A stretch of DNA of 12,516 nucleotides from QNBT01 sp964563335 (GCA_964563335.1 CAZLWL010000075.1:1-12516); one strand, 5' to 3'. Shown: positions 5,581-11,968, counted from the first letter of the stretch. Notes: generated from the sequence alone by a model not told the origin. Program-made: numbers and translations.

Positions 5581-5609
5581 AAAAAAGCTCGCCGAAAGCG
5601 AGCTTTTTT
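5581..5609. terminator. Strong bidirectional intrinsic terminator
   Basis: A perfect 12-bp stem, AAAAAAGCTCGC / GCGAGCTTTTTT, with loop CGAAA. The A and T runs flank the GC core, so it works on either strand. It lies immediately behind the truncated tRNA-Val fragment. Confidence 0.88.
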
Positions 5610-5628
5610 ATTAGAGCAGGAGAGCATT

Positions 5629-5749
5629 GGAACAGGTGAACAGGTGAACAGGGGGATTTGAACAATTGAATAGTAGAACAGGCGAACAGGTGATTATTGT
5701 GCTCACCTGCGGTCCACTGCTCCACTGCTCAACTGATCAACTGCTCAAG
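5629..5749. repeat. Two facing arrays with 8-bp period
   Basis: Left array (about 5630-5692) is built on AACAGGTG units, the first ones perfect and later ones degenerate. Right array is CCACTGCT, CCACTGCT, CAACTGAT, CAACTGCT (5714-5745). Its reverse complement, AGCAGTTG / AGCAGTGG, resembles the left unit, so the two face each other as a loose inverted repeat around 5693-5713. I see no protein-coding signal; the frames across it are translations of repeat and terminator. Confidence 0.6.
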
Positions 5750-5866
5750 AATTTGCCGAAGCGCAAAAAGGAAAGGGCTGAAAGATTGGATACTCACAGC
5801 CCATTTAACTCATTTGCCACAGGATCATTTTCCTCTTGAACCTTTATCTATTACCCTTGCATAAAA

Positions 5867-5932
5867 CTATTTTTCAATAATCTCATCAGCCAGAGGCTCG
5901 ACGTCTAAAACTGTTAATACCTCTTCGAGATT
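5867..5932 (-). other. In-frame coding-like continuation after the stop of the hook-like gene
   Basis: Directly after the TAA (5935-5933) the same frame stays open for 21 codons, NLEEVLTVLDVEPLADEIIE and a final Lys, to a TAG at 5869-5867. The extension is acidic and helical, and it continues the amphipathic helix that precedes the stop (SAMQQQEQSLDALEKSI). The simplest reading is that a sense codon, for example CAA, became TAA recently. No readthrough or selenocysteine signal is recognised. Confidence 0.5.
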
Positions 5933-7852
5933 TTAAATGCTTTTCTCCAATGCATCCAAAGATTGTTCCTGCTGCTGCATTGCTGAAAATATTCTTTGCT
6001 TTGCTTTGACTATATCGGACTTGCTCAAGTTACCGTAATCGCCACTGTCCAGCATTATTTCAAGAGCGACACTTGCTAACCATTCCTTATCAAAAGCCCA
6101 GTCGAATACCCATAATACAGTTTTTTTATTGTTAATAGCACGCCAAATCTTTTCGCGAGCAAAATCAACAGGTTCGACAGGTTCTTCCAGGTATTTATCA
6201 TGGATTGCCCCTGCGCCGTTAGACATTGGCTGCGTAACTATCGGCTCACCGGAATCATCGGAACCTAAGAAATAGCCGTCCCCTATGCTTTCCAAGCCAC
6301 ATACATTATCAAACATTGCCATTTGTATTGTGGCAATATCTCTTTTAACACCGTTTGAGAATGTTCCATCAATGGTACCGTTGAACTTAATGGAGACAGA
6401 TGACAAATCACCCGGTCCATAGCCGTCCTGCCTCATTGCCGCCGCGCTGGACTGGGTGCTGTAGAATTGCGTCAGACCATTGAACTGACCTGGAACGCCT
6501 ATGTCTATTGTAATTGCCTGCGGGTTTGATGTGTCGTGTTTAAATGTTATTGCAAACTCGGCTGTGTCACCGATAGCAGCATTCAAACCGGCGTAAGAAC
6601 CATCGCAGCTAAATTCTATACCTTCAATCCGGCGACCGTCAAATGTTATTTCATGGATATTAGCTGGTTCTGGAAGTGCTGGTATCGGTATTATCGGTAT
6701 CGGCACAGGTATCGGCCTAAGCCCTGGAGGTATTATTATATTTACCAGACCATCACGAATTGGTTGTATTTTAGGGTCTATTGGTAAAAAAAGCGTGTGG
6801 TCACCTTTTTGTACATTTATAGGAAGAGTTGGTATTATCACACTACCTGGTGTAAAAGGCGGACGAGAGTCAATTGAGGTCAATAACAAATCCCACGTAT
6901 TAGGCATATCTGTTCGGACAAACGCGGCATTAAGAACATGCGTATCTCCTTGTGAATCATAAAATATAATGGTAATCTTTCTGAGATGCCCGCAACCAAC
7001 ACTAATTACCTTGAAATAGGCCGGTGTCACTAAAGTTTCGCTGCCACCAGGCGCATATGACAACAGTATATCGGTTCTGCTATAACCAGAGTTGTCATCC
7101 GTTATCCATATTTCACCACGAACTAATGATGCTGTTGCATTACCGGCACCGAATTTATTATCTATATAACTCAGCAAATCTTCCAGAGTTGTTGCCACTG
7201 ATACAATCAGACCAGTACTATCAGTTACCTCAGTGCCATCAGGTTCGATAATATCAACATAAATCCTACCGTCCGAAGGTGTTCCACTAAATTGGTCAAG
7301 ATCCACAATTTTTATATTTGTCGGAGCAACCCATCCATTAAAAGTGTACCTAATATTTGAGCCTAAAACCTGTGTTTGGGAAAAGGTTTGGTCTGCGCTT
7401 GCGCTAAGGTTGCCCTGTACCCTTATCATTGACGTCGCGCTTCCCGGCAGCGTCTCATCAAAAGGAATGCGAATACTGCTATCACCAACGCTCTGGAAGC
7501 CGTCATCTTCACCTGCTGAACCAATCCGCTGAACCCAGTAACCTGTGGACGGGTCAACAAGATAGTAGTCTTTGTCAATAGCGATGGAACGTCCTCTGCT
7601 ATACAAATCTTGTTGTCCATCATTCAATACAATATAACCGTCCCCTTCTATTGCTAAATCCAAAGGATTGTCTGTACGTACAAGGGTACCGTGGAGCATA
7701 TTTAAGCATACCTGCTGTTCATTCTGTCCGTTAATGGCGGATGTGCTACCAGGAGCAATAGGCTTGACGCTTTTGCCAGCAAACGCGTGTCCACAAAAAC
7801 TCAAAAGTACCAGTACAATCACAATTACCAACATTGAATTTGCTTTCCGCAT
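5933..7852 (-). CDS. Flagellar hook (FlgE)-like protein with Sec signal peptide
   Basis: 639 residues. Residues 1-25 are a classical signal peptide: basic MRK, a hydrophobic core of V, I and L, and AFA-GK as cleavage site. LVRTDNPLDLAIEGDGYIVL (about 57-76) is the hallmark of FlgE/F/G hook and rod proteins. The D2-type block ITIIFYDSQGDTHVLNAAFV lies near 290-310, a Pro-rich linker near 375-397, then LTQFYST..SAAAMRQDGYGPGDLSSVSI (about 458-490) and a FDNVCGLESIGDGYFLGSDDSGEPI segment (about 512-537), the FlgE C-terminal pattern. The N-terminal helix with its N-N-x-A-N-x-x-T-G-F motif and the matching C-terminal helix are absent; the tail (about 565-639) is unrelated and helical. Real hook proteins use the flagellar type III route and have no Sec signal, so this is probably an extracytoplasmic protein using the hook fold for something else. 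AAAGGG is eight bases before the ATG. No flagellar gene is nearby. The frame continues past its TAA. Confidence 0.78.
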   Translation of the reverse strand: MRKANSMLVIVIVLVLLSFCGHAFAGKSVKPIAPGSTSAINGQNEQQVCLNMLHGTLVRTDNPLDLAIEGDGYIVLNDGQQDLYSRGRSIAIDKDYYLVDPSTGYWVQRIGSAGEDDGFQSVGDSSIRIPFDETLPGSATSMIRVQGNLSASADQTFSQTQVLGSNIRYTFNGWVAPTNIKIVDLDQFSGTPSDGRIYVDIIEPDGTEVTDSTGLIVSVATTLEDLLSYIDNKFGAGNATASLVRGEIWITDDNSGYSRTDILLSYAPGGSETLVTPAYFKVISVGCGHLRKITIIFYDSQGDTHVLNAAFVRTDMPNTWDLLLTSIDSRPPFTPGSVIIPTLPINVQKGDHTLFLPIDPKIQPIRDGLVNIIIPPGLRPIPVPIPIIPIPALPEPANIHEITFDGRRIEGIEFSCDGSYAGLNAAIGDTAEFAITFKHDTSNPQAITIDIGVPGQFNGLTQFYSTQSSAAAMRQDGYGPGDLSSVSIKFNGTIDGTFSNGVKRDIATIQMAMFDNVCGLESIGDGYFLGSDDSGEPIVTQPMSNGAGAIHDKYLEEPVEPVDFAREKIWRAINNKKTVLWVFDWAFDKEWLASVALEIMLDSGDYGNLSKSDIVKAKQRIFSAMQQQEQSLDALEKSI

Positions 7853-8048
7853 TGTTCAAACCCTTTCTAAAAAAACAATAGTTACCTTGTGCAATCTACA
7901 TGTAGAACGATTGCCTTACAATTTAGAGGGCAACTGGTGTGCCAAAGTCTGAAATTACGGATATTTCGCTATTTTTGAGCAGCTATTTCCATTTTAGCAA
8001 AAGCTTGTGTTTTGAAACCTGTCTAAATCTTTAACATTGCGTCAACAT

Positions 8049-8086
8049 ACCGGCATAATTTGCCGGTTGCCAGCGTAATTTTCCGG
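8049..8086. repeat. Two 18-bp direct repeats, 20-bp period, first one a hairpin
   Basis: ACCGGCATAATTTGCCGG (8049-8066) recurs as GCCAGCGTAATTTTCCGG (8069-8086), 14 of the last 17 bases matching. The first forms ACCGGCA-TAATT-TGCCGGT. The pair is bracketed by GCGTCAACAT (8039-8048) and ATGTGTGACG (8087-8096), roughly inverted. Repeated CCGG...CCGG units at a terminus remind me of IS21-family ends, but there is no transposase gene, so this would be an IS remnant at most. Confidence 0.4.
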
Positions 8087-8127
8087 ATGTGTGACGTTTA
8101 CAAAATTGGAGTAAATTAAAATTTTTT

Positions 8128-8165
8128 CTGTCATAAGCTGTCATAATAGGTGGTACTCCTGTCAT
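8128..8165. repeat. Three copies of CTGTCAT
   Basis: CTGTCAT at 8128-8134, 8138-8144 and 8159-8165. Two are followed by AA and the third by CATAA. Spacing is 10 and 21 bases, close to one and two helical turns, as in binding-site arrays. No regulator is identified. Confidence 0.3.
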
Positions 8166-8240
8166 CATAACCTCTGAAAGGGCGAAGACTTGTGTGTTGT
8201 AACCCCTTTTGTCAAAAGCAGTTAGAAAAGCGTGTTTTGT

Positions 8241-8281
8241 CTCGACACGCAGGAGGTCGCTGGTTCAAGTCCAGTACCGCC
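8241..8281 (+). repeat. tRNA-Val 3' half, copy 3 (candidate attachment site)
   Basis: 41 bases match tRNA-Val 4731-4771 with two differences (A45 to G, A49 to G) and match copy 2 with one. Like the complete tRNA it has CTCGACAC, including C33. It stops two bases short of the discriminator (CCT in place of CCCA) and lacks any 5' half or terminator. It marks the right end of the accretion zone, 84 bases before the ars-type promoter. Confidence 0.8.
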
Positions 8282-8364
8282 TATTCTAAAATCCATGTTA
8301 TTACAACACCATTAATACTGCATTAGATATCGCAACAAAAAATTGGCCCTTGCCTGAAAAATAT

Positions 8365-8393
8365 TTGACCCGGCCCGAACATTTTGTTACTAT
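8365..8393 (+). promoter_or_regulatory. Promoter of the arsR-permease operon
   Basis: TTGACC (8365-8370), 17 bases, TACTAT (8388-8393). The -10 box lies inside the operator palindrome 8387-8416, so a bound repressor would block RNA polymerase directly. Confidence 0.65.
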
Positions 8394-8416
8394 GTGAGTA
8401 TATAATCACGTAGTAA
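8387..8416. promoter_or_regulatory. Operator palindrome for the ArsR-type repressor
   Basis: A 30-bp imperfect palindrome with arms TTACTATGTGAGTAT and ATAATCACGTAGTAA, mismatched at only two pairs. Size, symmetry and position over the -10 and transcription start fit an ArsR/SmtB dimer site. The ATG of the regulator is 18 bases further on. Confidence 0.72.
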
Positions 8417-8434
8417 CTTAGTTGGAGCCATGAT

Positions 8435-8764
8435 ATGTTAACCAAAAATAAACGGCAGATATTTGAAAAACAGGCCCAAATCACAAAGGCCATAGCCCAT
8501 CCCCTGCGCATCGCCGTTCTGGACTTTCTAAAGGCCGGCCCTCAATGTGTCTGTGACATTGCCGCACACATCGGTTCTGAAAGGTCGAACGTCTCTCGGC
8601 ATCTGTCGGTAATGGCCGGCGCGGGCGTGCTGGAATCCCGAAAAGAAGGCCTGAAGGTTATCTACACGCTCAAAACTCCCTGCATCCTCGATTTTTTCTC
8701 GTGTGTAACCGGTGTTCTCAGACAACAGGCAAAGGAAAACCAAAGATTGCTGAAAGCCCTGTAG
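8435..8764 (+). CDS. ArsR/SmtB-family metalloid-responsive repressor
   Basis: 109 residues, the normal size. The winged-helix fold is clear: HPLRIAVLDFLKAG, then CVCDIAAHIG, the recognition helix SNVSRHLSVMAGAGVLE and the wing SRKEGLKVIYTL. Cys38 and Cys40 form the C-V-C-D pair that binds As(III), Sb(III) or heavy metals in ArsR and CadC relatives. Cys83 and Cys90 near the C-terminus could supply further ligands. Metal binding releases the protein from DNA. GGAG at 8424-8427 is seven bases before the ATG; an earlier ATG at 8430 runs into a stop at once. It is the first gene of the operon and, given the palindrome over its promoter, probably autoregulated. The inducer (arsenite, methylarsenite or another thiophile) is not fixed by sequence. 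Confidence 0.88.
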   Translation: MLTKNKRQIFEKQAQITKAIAHPLRIAVLDFLKAGPQCVCDIAAHIGSERSNVSRHLSVMAGAGVLESRKEGLKVIYTLKTPCILDFFSCVTGVLRQQAKENQRLLKAL

Positions 8765-8780
8765 TTCGGGAGTTGCCGCT

Positions 8781-10112
8781 ATGAACTGGAAAACCGAGTG
8801 GAAAAAGCTGGTACTGATTGTTGCAGTGTTTGTCGTCTGTTTTTATCTGCCGGTCGGTAAGGTAAGATTTGACAACGCTCTCATGGAGTCGCTGGCCCTT
8901 GTGAAGGAGTATGCACGCCAGCATGTTCTGCTTTGCCTGATACCGGCGTTTTTCATCGCCGGCGCGATTGCTGTTTTCATCAGGCAGGCCTCGGTAATGA
9001 AATACTTAGGCCCGAATGCGAATAAGGTTTTGGCTTACGGTGTAGCGAGCGTCTCAGGAACTATTCTGGCGGTTTGTTCATGCACGGTTTTGCCCTTGTT
9101 CGCCGGCATCTATCGCATGGGGGCGGGGCTTGGGCCGGCAACGGCATTTCTGTACTCCGGACCCGCCATAAATGTTTTGGCTATTATTCTTACCGCACGA
9201 ATCTTAGGACTGGAAATGGGAATCGCAAGAGCTGTCGGCGCGATAGTCTTCAGTATAGTCATCGGCCTTTTGATGCATTTGATATATCGGCGCCGGGAAA
9301 GGGAGAAAGCCGAGGCTCAAATGGTAATGCCGGAGGTGCAAGTCAGCAGGCCGCTTTGGAAAACCGCTCTGTACTTTGCTTCGATGGTCGGCATTCTGGT
9401 ATTTGCGAACTGGGCCCGCAGTGGTGATGTCCGTGCGGTCTTTTTGTGCTGTCCCGGCGGCCTGAGTACGTACAATGTCGAAGGGTCACTAATTCAAAAA
9501 AGTGATGACGGCCTGACGATTCTTGACGCCTCCGGCTCGCAGCACCACATTCCCGCGGACCTTCTGATAAAGACACAGCAGGTAAAAAAGAACAATCTCT
9601 ACGAGTCGATATATCGATTCCGATGGATTATCGTGCTCATTCTGGCCGCAGGCTTTCTAATAATGCTGTTCAACTGGTTCACACGAAAGGAGATGGCCGA
9701 GTGGGTCGGTTCTTCCTGGGATTTTGCCAAGCAGATTCTGCCGTTGCTGTTTGCAGGCGTTTTGATTGCGGGATTTCTTCTTGGAAGGCCCACCCATGAA
9801 GGGTTGATTCCGACAAGATGGGTCAACGCAGCGGTCGGGGGAAACTCAGTAAGGGCGAATCTTTTCGCCTCAATCGCCGGGGCCTTTATGTATTTTGCCA
9901 CCCTGACCGAAGTACCGATCCTCAAAGGGCTTATCGGGGCCGGAATGGGCAAAGGGCCCGCTCTTGCGCTCCTGTTGGCAGGCCCTGCGTTGTCGCTGCC
10001 GAATATGTTAGTCATCCGCAGCGTAATCGGCACGCAAAAGACCGCGGTGTATGTCTTGCTCGTGGTTGTCATGGCAACAATATCGGGCGTACTTTTCGGT
10101 GCTGTTTTTTGA
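8781..10112 (+). CDS. ArsP/DUF318-family permease
   Basis: 443 residues, polytopic inner-membrane protein. The family block SGTILAVCSCTVLPLFAGIY (Cys99 and Cys101) followed by GAGLGPATAFLYSGPAINVLA is typical of the DUF318/ArsP permeases, and a second matching repeat near the C-terminus has TEVPILKGLIGAGMGKGPAL and AGPALSLPNML. Characterised ArsP proteins export trivalent organoarsenicals; other family members are untested. Between the two membrane halves is a hydrophilic insert of about 55 residues (roughly 212-265: ARSGDVRAV...NVEGSLIQ...HHIPADLL), which looks like a small beta-rich domain. The ATG follows arsR by 16 bases with GGGAG eight bases upstream. The next gene starts 11 bases after the stop. 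Export of an arsenical or other thiol-reactive compound is inferred from family and from the ArsR neighbour. Confidence 0.85.
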   Translation: MNWKTEWKKLVLIVAVFVVCFYLPVGKVRFDNALMESLALVKEYARQHVLLCLIPAFFIAGAIAVFIRQASVMKYLGPNANKVLAYGVASVSGTILAVCSCTVLPLFAGIYRMGAGLGPATAFLYSGPAINVLAIILTARILGLEMGIARAVGAIVFSIVIGLLMHLIYRRREREKAEAQMVMPEVQVSRPLWKTALYFASMVGILVFANWARSGDVRAVFLCCPGGLSTYNVEGSLIQKSDDGLTILDASGSQHHIPADLLIKTQQVKKNNLYESIYRFRWIIVLILAAGFLIMLFNWFTRKEMAEWVGSSWDFAKQILPLLFAGVLIAGFLLGRPTHEGLIPTRWVNAAVGGNSVRANLFASIAGAFMYFATLTEVPILKGLIGAGMGKGPALALLLAGPALSLPNMLVIRSVIGTQKTAVYVLLVVVMATISGVLFGAVF

Positions 10113-10123
10113 CAGGAGCCAAT

Positions 10124-10357
10124 ATGAAGAAGATACAAATACTCGGCACAGGCTGTCCAAAATGTAAAAAGCTAACAGAAAACGCTGAAGAAGCGGCCAA
10201 ATCCGCAGATCTCGAATATGAAATCGAAAAGGTTACTGAAATAAACGATATAATGGCTTTCGGCGTGATGGTGACGCCGGCCTTGGTTATCGATGGCAAG
10301 GTCAAGGTTGTCGGCAAGGTCGCCTCGCCGGAAGATATTAAAGGTATGTTGTCATAA
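10124..10357 (+). CDS. Mini-thioredoxin (redox-active disulfide protein, CPKC)
   Basis: 77 residues from the ATG at 10124 (GGAG five bases upstream). It begins MKKIQILGTGCPKCKKL: a strand followed by the C-P-K-C active site (Cys11, Cys14), and has the cis-proline loop VTPALVIDGKVK. This is the small thioredoxin/glutaredoxin-like family of archaea and anaerobes (MTH895/TM0996 type). No signal peptide, so cytoplasmic. These proteins commonly sit beside DUF318 permeases in ars-type clusters, presumably handling or reducing the thiol-bound substrate; that role is inference. Confidence 0.87.
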   Translation: MKKIQILGTGCPKCKKLTENAEEAAKSADLEYEIEKVTEINDIMAFGVMVTPALVIDGKVKVVGKVASPEDIKGMLS

Positions 10358-10381
10358 ACTTTATTGCATAGGAGACAAGTC

Positions 10382-10753
10382 ATGGCGGAAAAGGAGAACG
10401 TATGCAAGGGCGGGCCAAAATTGATTTTTGCATGTTCAGGAGCGGCTGATGTCGGGGCAATTGCAGATCGCGCTGCACGAAAAATGAACAAAGAAGGCGT
10501 CGGCAAGATGTTCTGCACCGTCGGAATCGGCGGCCGCGTACAAGGAATTCTGAAAGCTACCGAAGCCGCCTCAGATATCTTGGCAATTGACGGATGTCCC
10601 TTGAACTGCACAAAGGCAAGCCTGGAACAGGCGGGGTTTAAAGATTTCAAACACTTGCAACTCGCTGACCTCGGTTTGGAAAAAGGCAAAAGCCCGGCCT
10701 CCAGCGAAAATGTTGAAAAGGTGGTCGCAAAAGGTGCCCAAATGTTGGGATAG
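10382..10753 (+). CDS. DGC-domain putative zinc-binding protein
   Basis: 123 residues from the ATG at 10382, chosen over an upstream in-frame TTG (10364) because AGGAG lies seven bases before it. The family signature DGCPLNCTK is at residues 70-78, with further conserved Cys at 8 (VCKGG), 18 (FACSG) and 45 (MFCTVG). The family is known only as putative Zn-binding, named for its D-G-C motif. The cysteine pattern could equally hold a thiophilic metalloid or metal. Cytoplasmic, no signal. It sits between the two thioredoxins in the operon, which supports a role in metal or metalloid thiol chemistry; no reaction is established. Confidence 0.82.
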   Translation: MAEKENVCKGGPKLIFACSGAADVGAIADRAARKMNKEGVGKMFCTVGIGGRVQGILKATEAASDILAIDGCPLNCTKASLEQAGFKDFKHLQLADLGLEKGKSPASSENVEKVVAKGAQMLG

Positions 10754-10791
10754 CAGCCGAATCGCTGTACAGAAAGCCAGGTGTTACGATT

Positions 10792-11196
10792 ATGAACAAG
10801 ACAGGAAAAATTGCGATTGTGGCTGTTCTCATTACTGCTGTGGGTATAGTGGTCGCTCTAAGACAAAACAAATCTACTGAAGCAAAACAGCAAACCTCAA
10901 CTGTCCTGCCAAGGCTTGTTGACCTTGGTGCCGGCAAGTGCATCCCGTGTAAGATGATGGCTCCTATTCTTGAAGAGTTGAAGACCGAATATGCCGGAAG
11001 ACTAAAGGTGGATTTTATCGACGTTTGGGAAAATCCCGATGCCGGGAAGGGATATGGGATTCGCATTATTCCGACTCAGATTTTTTATGATGCCTCCGGC
11101 AAGGAGCTATTTCGCCATGAAGGATTCTTCTCCAAAGCCGATATCCTTGCCAAGTGGAAAGAACTGGGCATAGACATTAAGCAAAAACAGGAATAA
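10792..11196 (+). CDS. Membrane-anchored thioredoxin (CIPC)
   Basis: 134 residues. One N-terminal membrane segment (about residues 7-23, IAIVAVLITAVGIVVAL) is followed by a Ser/Gln/Lys-rich linker and a thioredoxin domain facing the periplasm. The active site is LGAGKCIPCKMMAPIL with Cys50 and Cys53. The W of the usual WCGPC is absent and Ile replaces Gly. The cis-proline loop is RIIPTQIFYDASGKE. The next gene, only 8 bases on, is a CcdA-like membrane protein, the standard partner that reduces such periplasmic thioredoxins using cytoplasmic thiols. The ribosome site is weak (CCAGGTG, about ten bases before ATG). Confidence 0.87.
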   Translation: MNKTGKIAIVAVLITAVGIVVALRQNKSTEAKQQTSTVLPRLVDLGAGKCIPCKMMAPILEELKTEYAGRLKVDFIDVWENPDAGKGYGIRIIPTQIFYDASGKELFRHEGFFSKADILAKWKELGIDIKQKQE

Positions 11197-11204
11197 AAAA
11201 CGTT

Positions 11205-11903
11205 ATGCAGCAGCTTTTCTCAATTTTGACTGATGCTGTGCGGGGAACCCCTTTGATAGCGATAGGCGCCGCCTTTGTTTGGGGTGTCCTCAGTATAATT
11301 CTGAGCCCGTGTCATCTTGCAAGCATACCCCTGATTGTCGGCTTTATTGACAACCAGGGCAGAATGTCAACAAAGCGGGCCTTTATTATTTCGACCCTCT
11401 TCTCGGTGGGGATATTAATCACAATAGCGGCCATAGGTATTGCCACCGCTGCCGCAGGTCGAATGATGGGAGACGTCGGCAAATTCGGCAACTACTTCGT
11501 GGCCGTAATCTTTTTTGTGGTAGGTCTGCATCTTTTGGGCGTGATACCTATGCCCTGGTCAGGTCCGGGCCAGATAGGAATGAAACGCAAAGGCATGCTT
11601 GCGGCATTTATCCTTGGCCTGGTTTTTGGAATCGCTTTAGGGCCGTGCACGTTCGCATATATGGCTCCGATGTTAGGCGTTACGTTCAAGCTGGCATCAA
11701 CAAATCTGTTTTATGGAGTTCTGTTATTGCTGACTTACGGCGTAGGGCACTGTTCTGTCATCGTTCTTGCGGGGACATGTACGGAGCTTGTTCAACGTTA
11801 TATGAACTGGAATGAGAAATCCAAGGGAGCTGTAATCCTTAAGAAAATCTGCGGCGTGTTGGTGCTCGCGGCAGGACTCTATCTAATCTACGCGAGCCCT
11901 TGA
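11205..11903 (+). CDS. CcdA/DsbD-type transmembrane thiol transporter
   Basis: 232 residues, about six membrane helices in two pseudo-symmetric halves. Each half carries one of the paired redox cysteines in its first helix: ILSPCHLASIPL (Cys36) and ALGPCTFAYMAP (Cys148). The family shuttles electrons from cytoplasmic thioredoxin to periplasmic thiol proteins, in cytochrome c maturation, DsbD and related pathways. Here it directly follows a periplasmic thioredoxin and sits in the same operon as a cytoplasmic mini-thioredoxin, so an inner-to-outer reducing relay is likely. No cytochrome c maturation genes are present. The extra GHCSVIVLAGTC near residue 180-190 gives two further cysteines. Confidence 0.87.
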   Translation: MQQLFSILTDAVRGTPLIAIGAAFVWGVLSIILSPCHLASIPLIVGFIDNQGRMSTKRAFIISTLFSVGILITIAAIGIATAAAGRMMGDVGKFGNYFVAVIFFVVGLHLLGVIPMPWSGPGQIGMKRKGMLAAFILGLVFGIALGPCTFAYMAPMLGVTFKLASTNLFYGVLLLLTYGVGHCSVIVLAGTCTELVQRYMNWNEKSKGAVILKKICGVLVLAAGLYLIYASP

Positions 11904-11968
11904 TATAAGCAGAAAAAATGACATAATGCACAACCAGGAACACATTGCTCGTTATCTGAAAAGGGGTA

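Larger units (their letters stand above)
7853..8240. other. Intergenic region upstream of the hook-like gene
   Basis: No gene is supported. It is AT-rich and holds the leader of the hook-like gene, a pair of 18-bp hairpin-type direct repeats (8049-8086), and three CTGTCAT copies (8128-8165). It ends at the third tRNA-Val fragment. A weak minus-strand TTGTAA - 17 bases - TAGATT lies near 7900-7930, too degenerate to call as a promoter. Confidence 0.5.

Noticed and set aside
5400..5725. Open frames on both strands reading GGTGLEPATSC, LNQRPPAC and EVAGSSPVPP
   Set aside because: These are well-known false proteins produced by translating tRNA 3' ends and the following terminator; the DNA is tRNA fragment 2 plus the terminator at 5581-5609 and repeat.
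5629..5749. CRISPR array
   Set aside because: Units are 8 bp with no spacers; this is a short-period tandem repeat. No CRISPR-like repeat is seen anywhere in the window.
7790..7800. Lipobox (LSFC) making the hook-like protein a lipoprotein
   Set aside because: Phe precedes the Cys where Gly, Ala or Ser is needed, and a good AFA signal peptidase I site follows five residues later.
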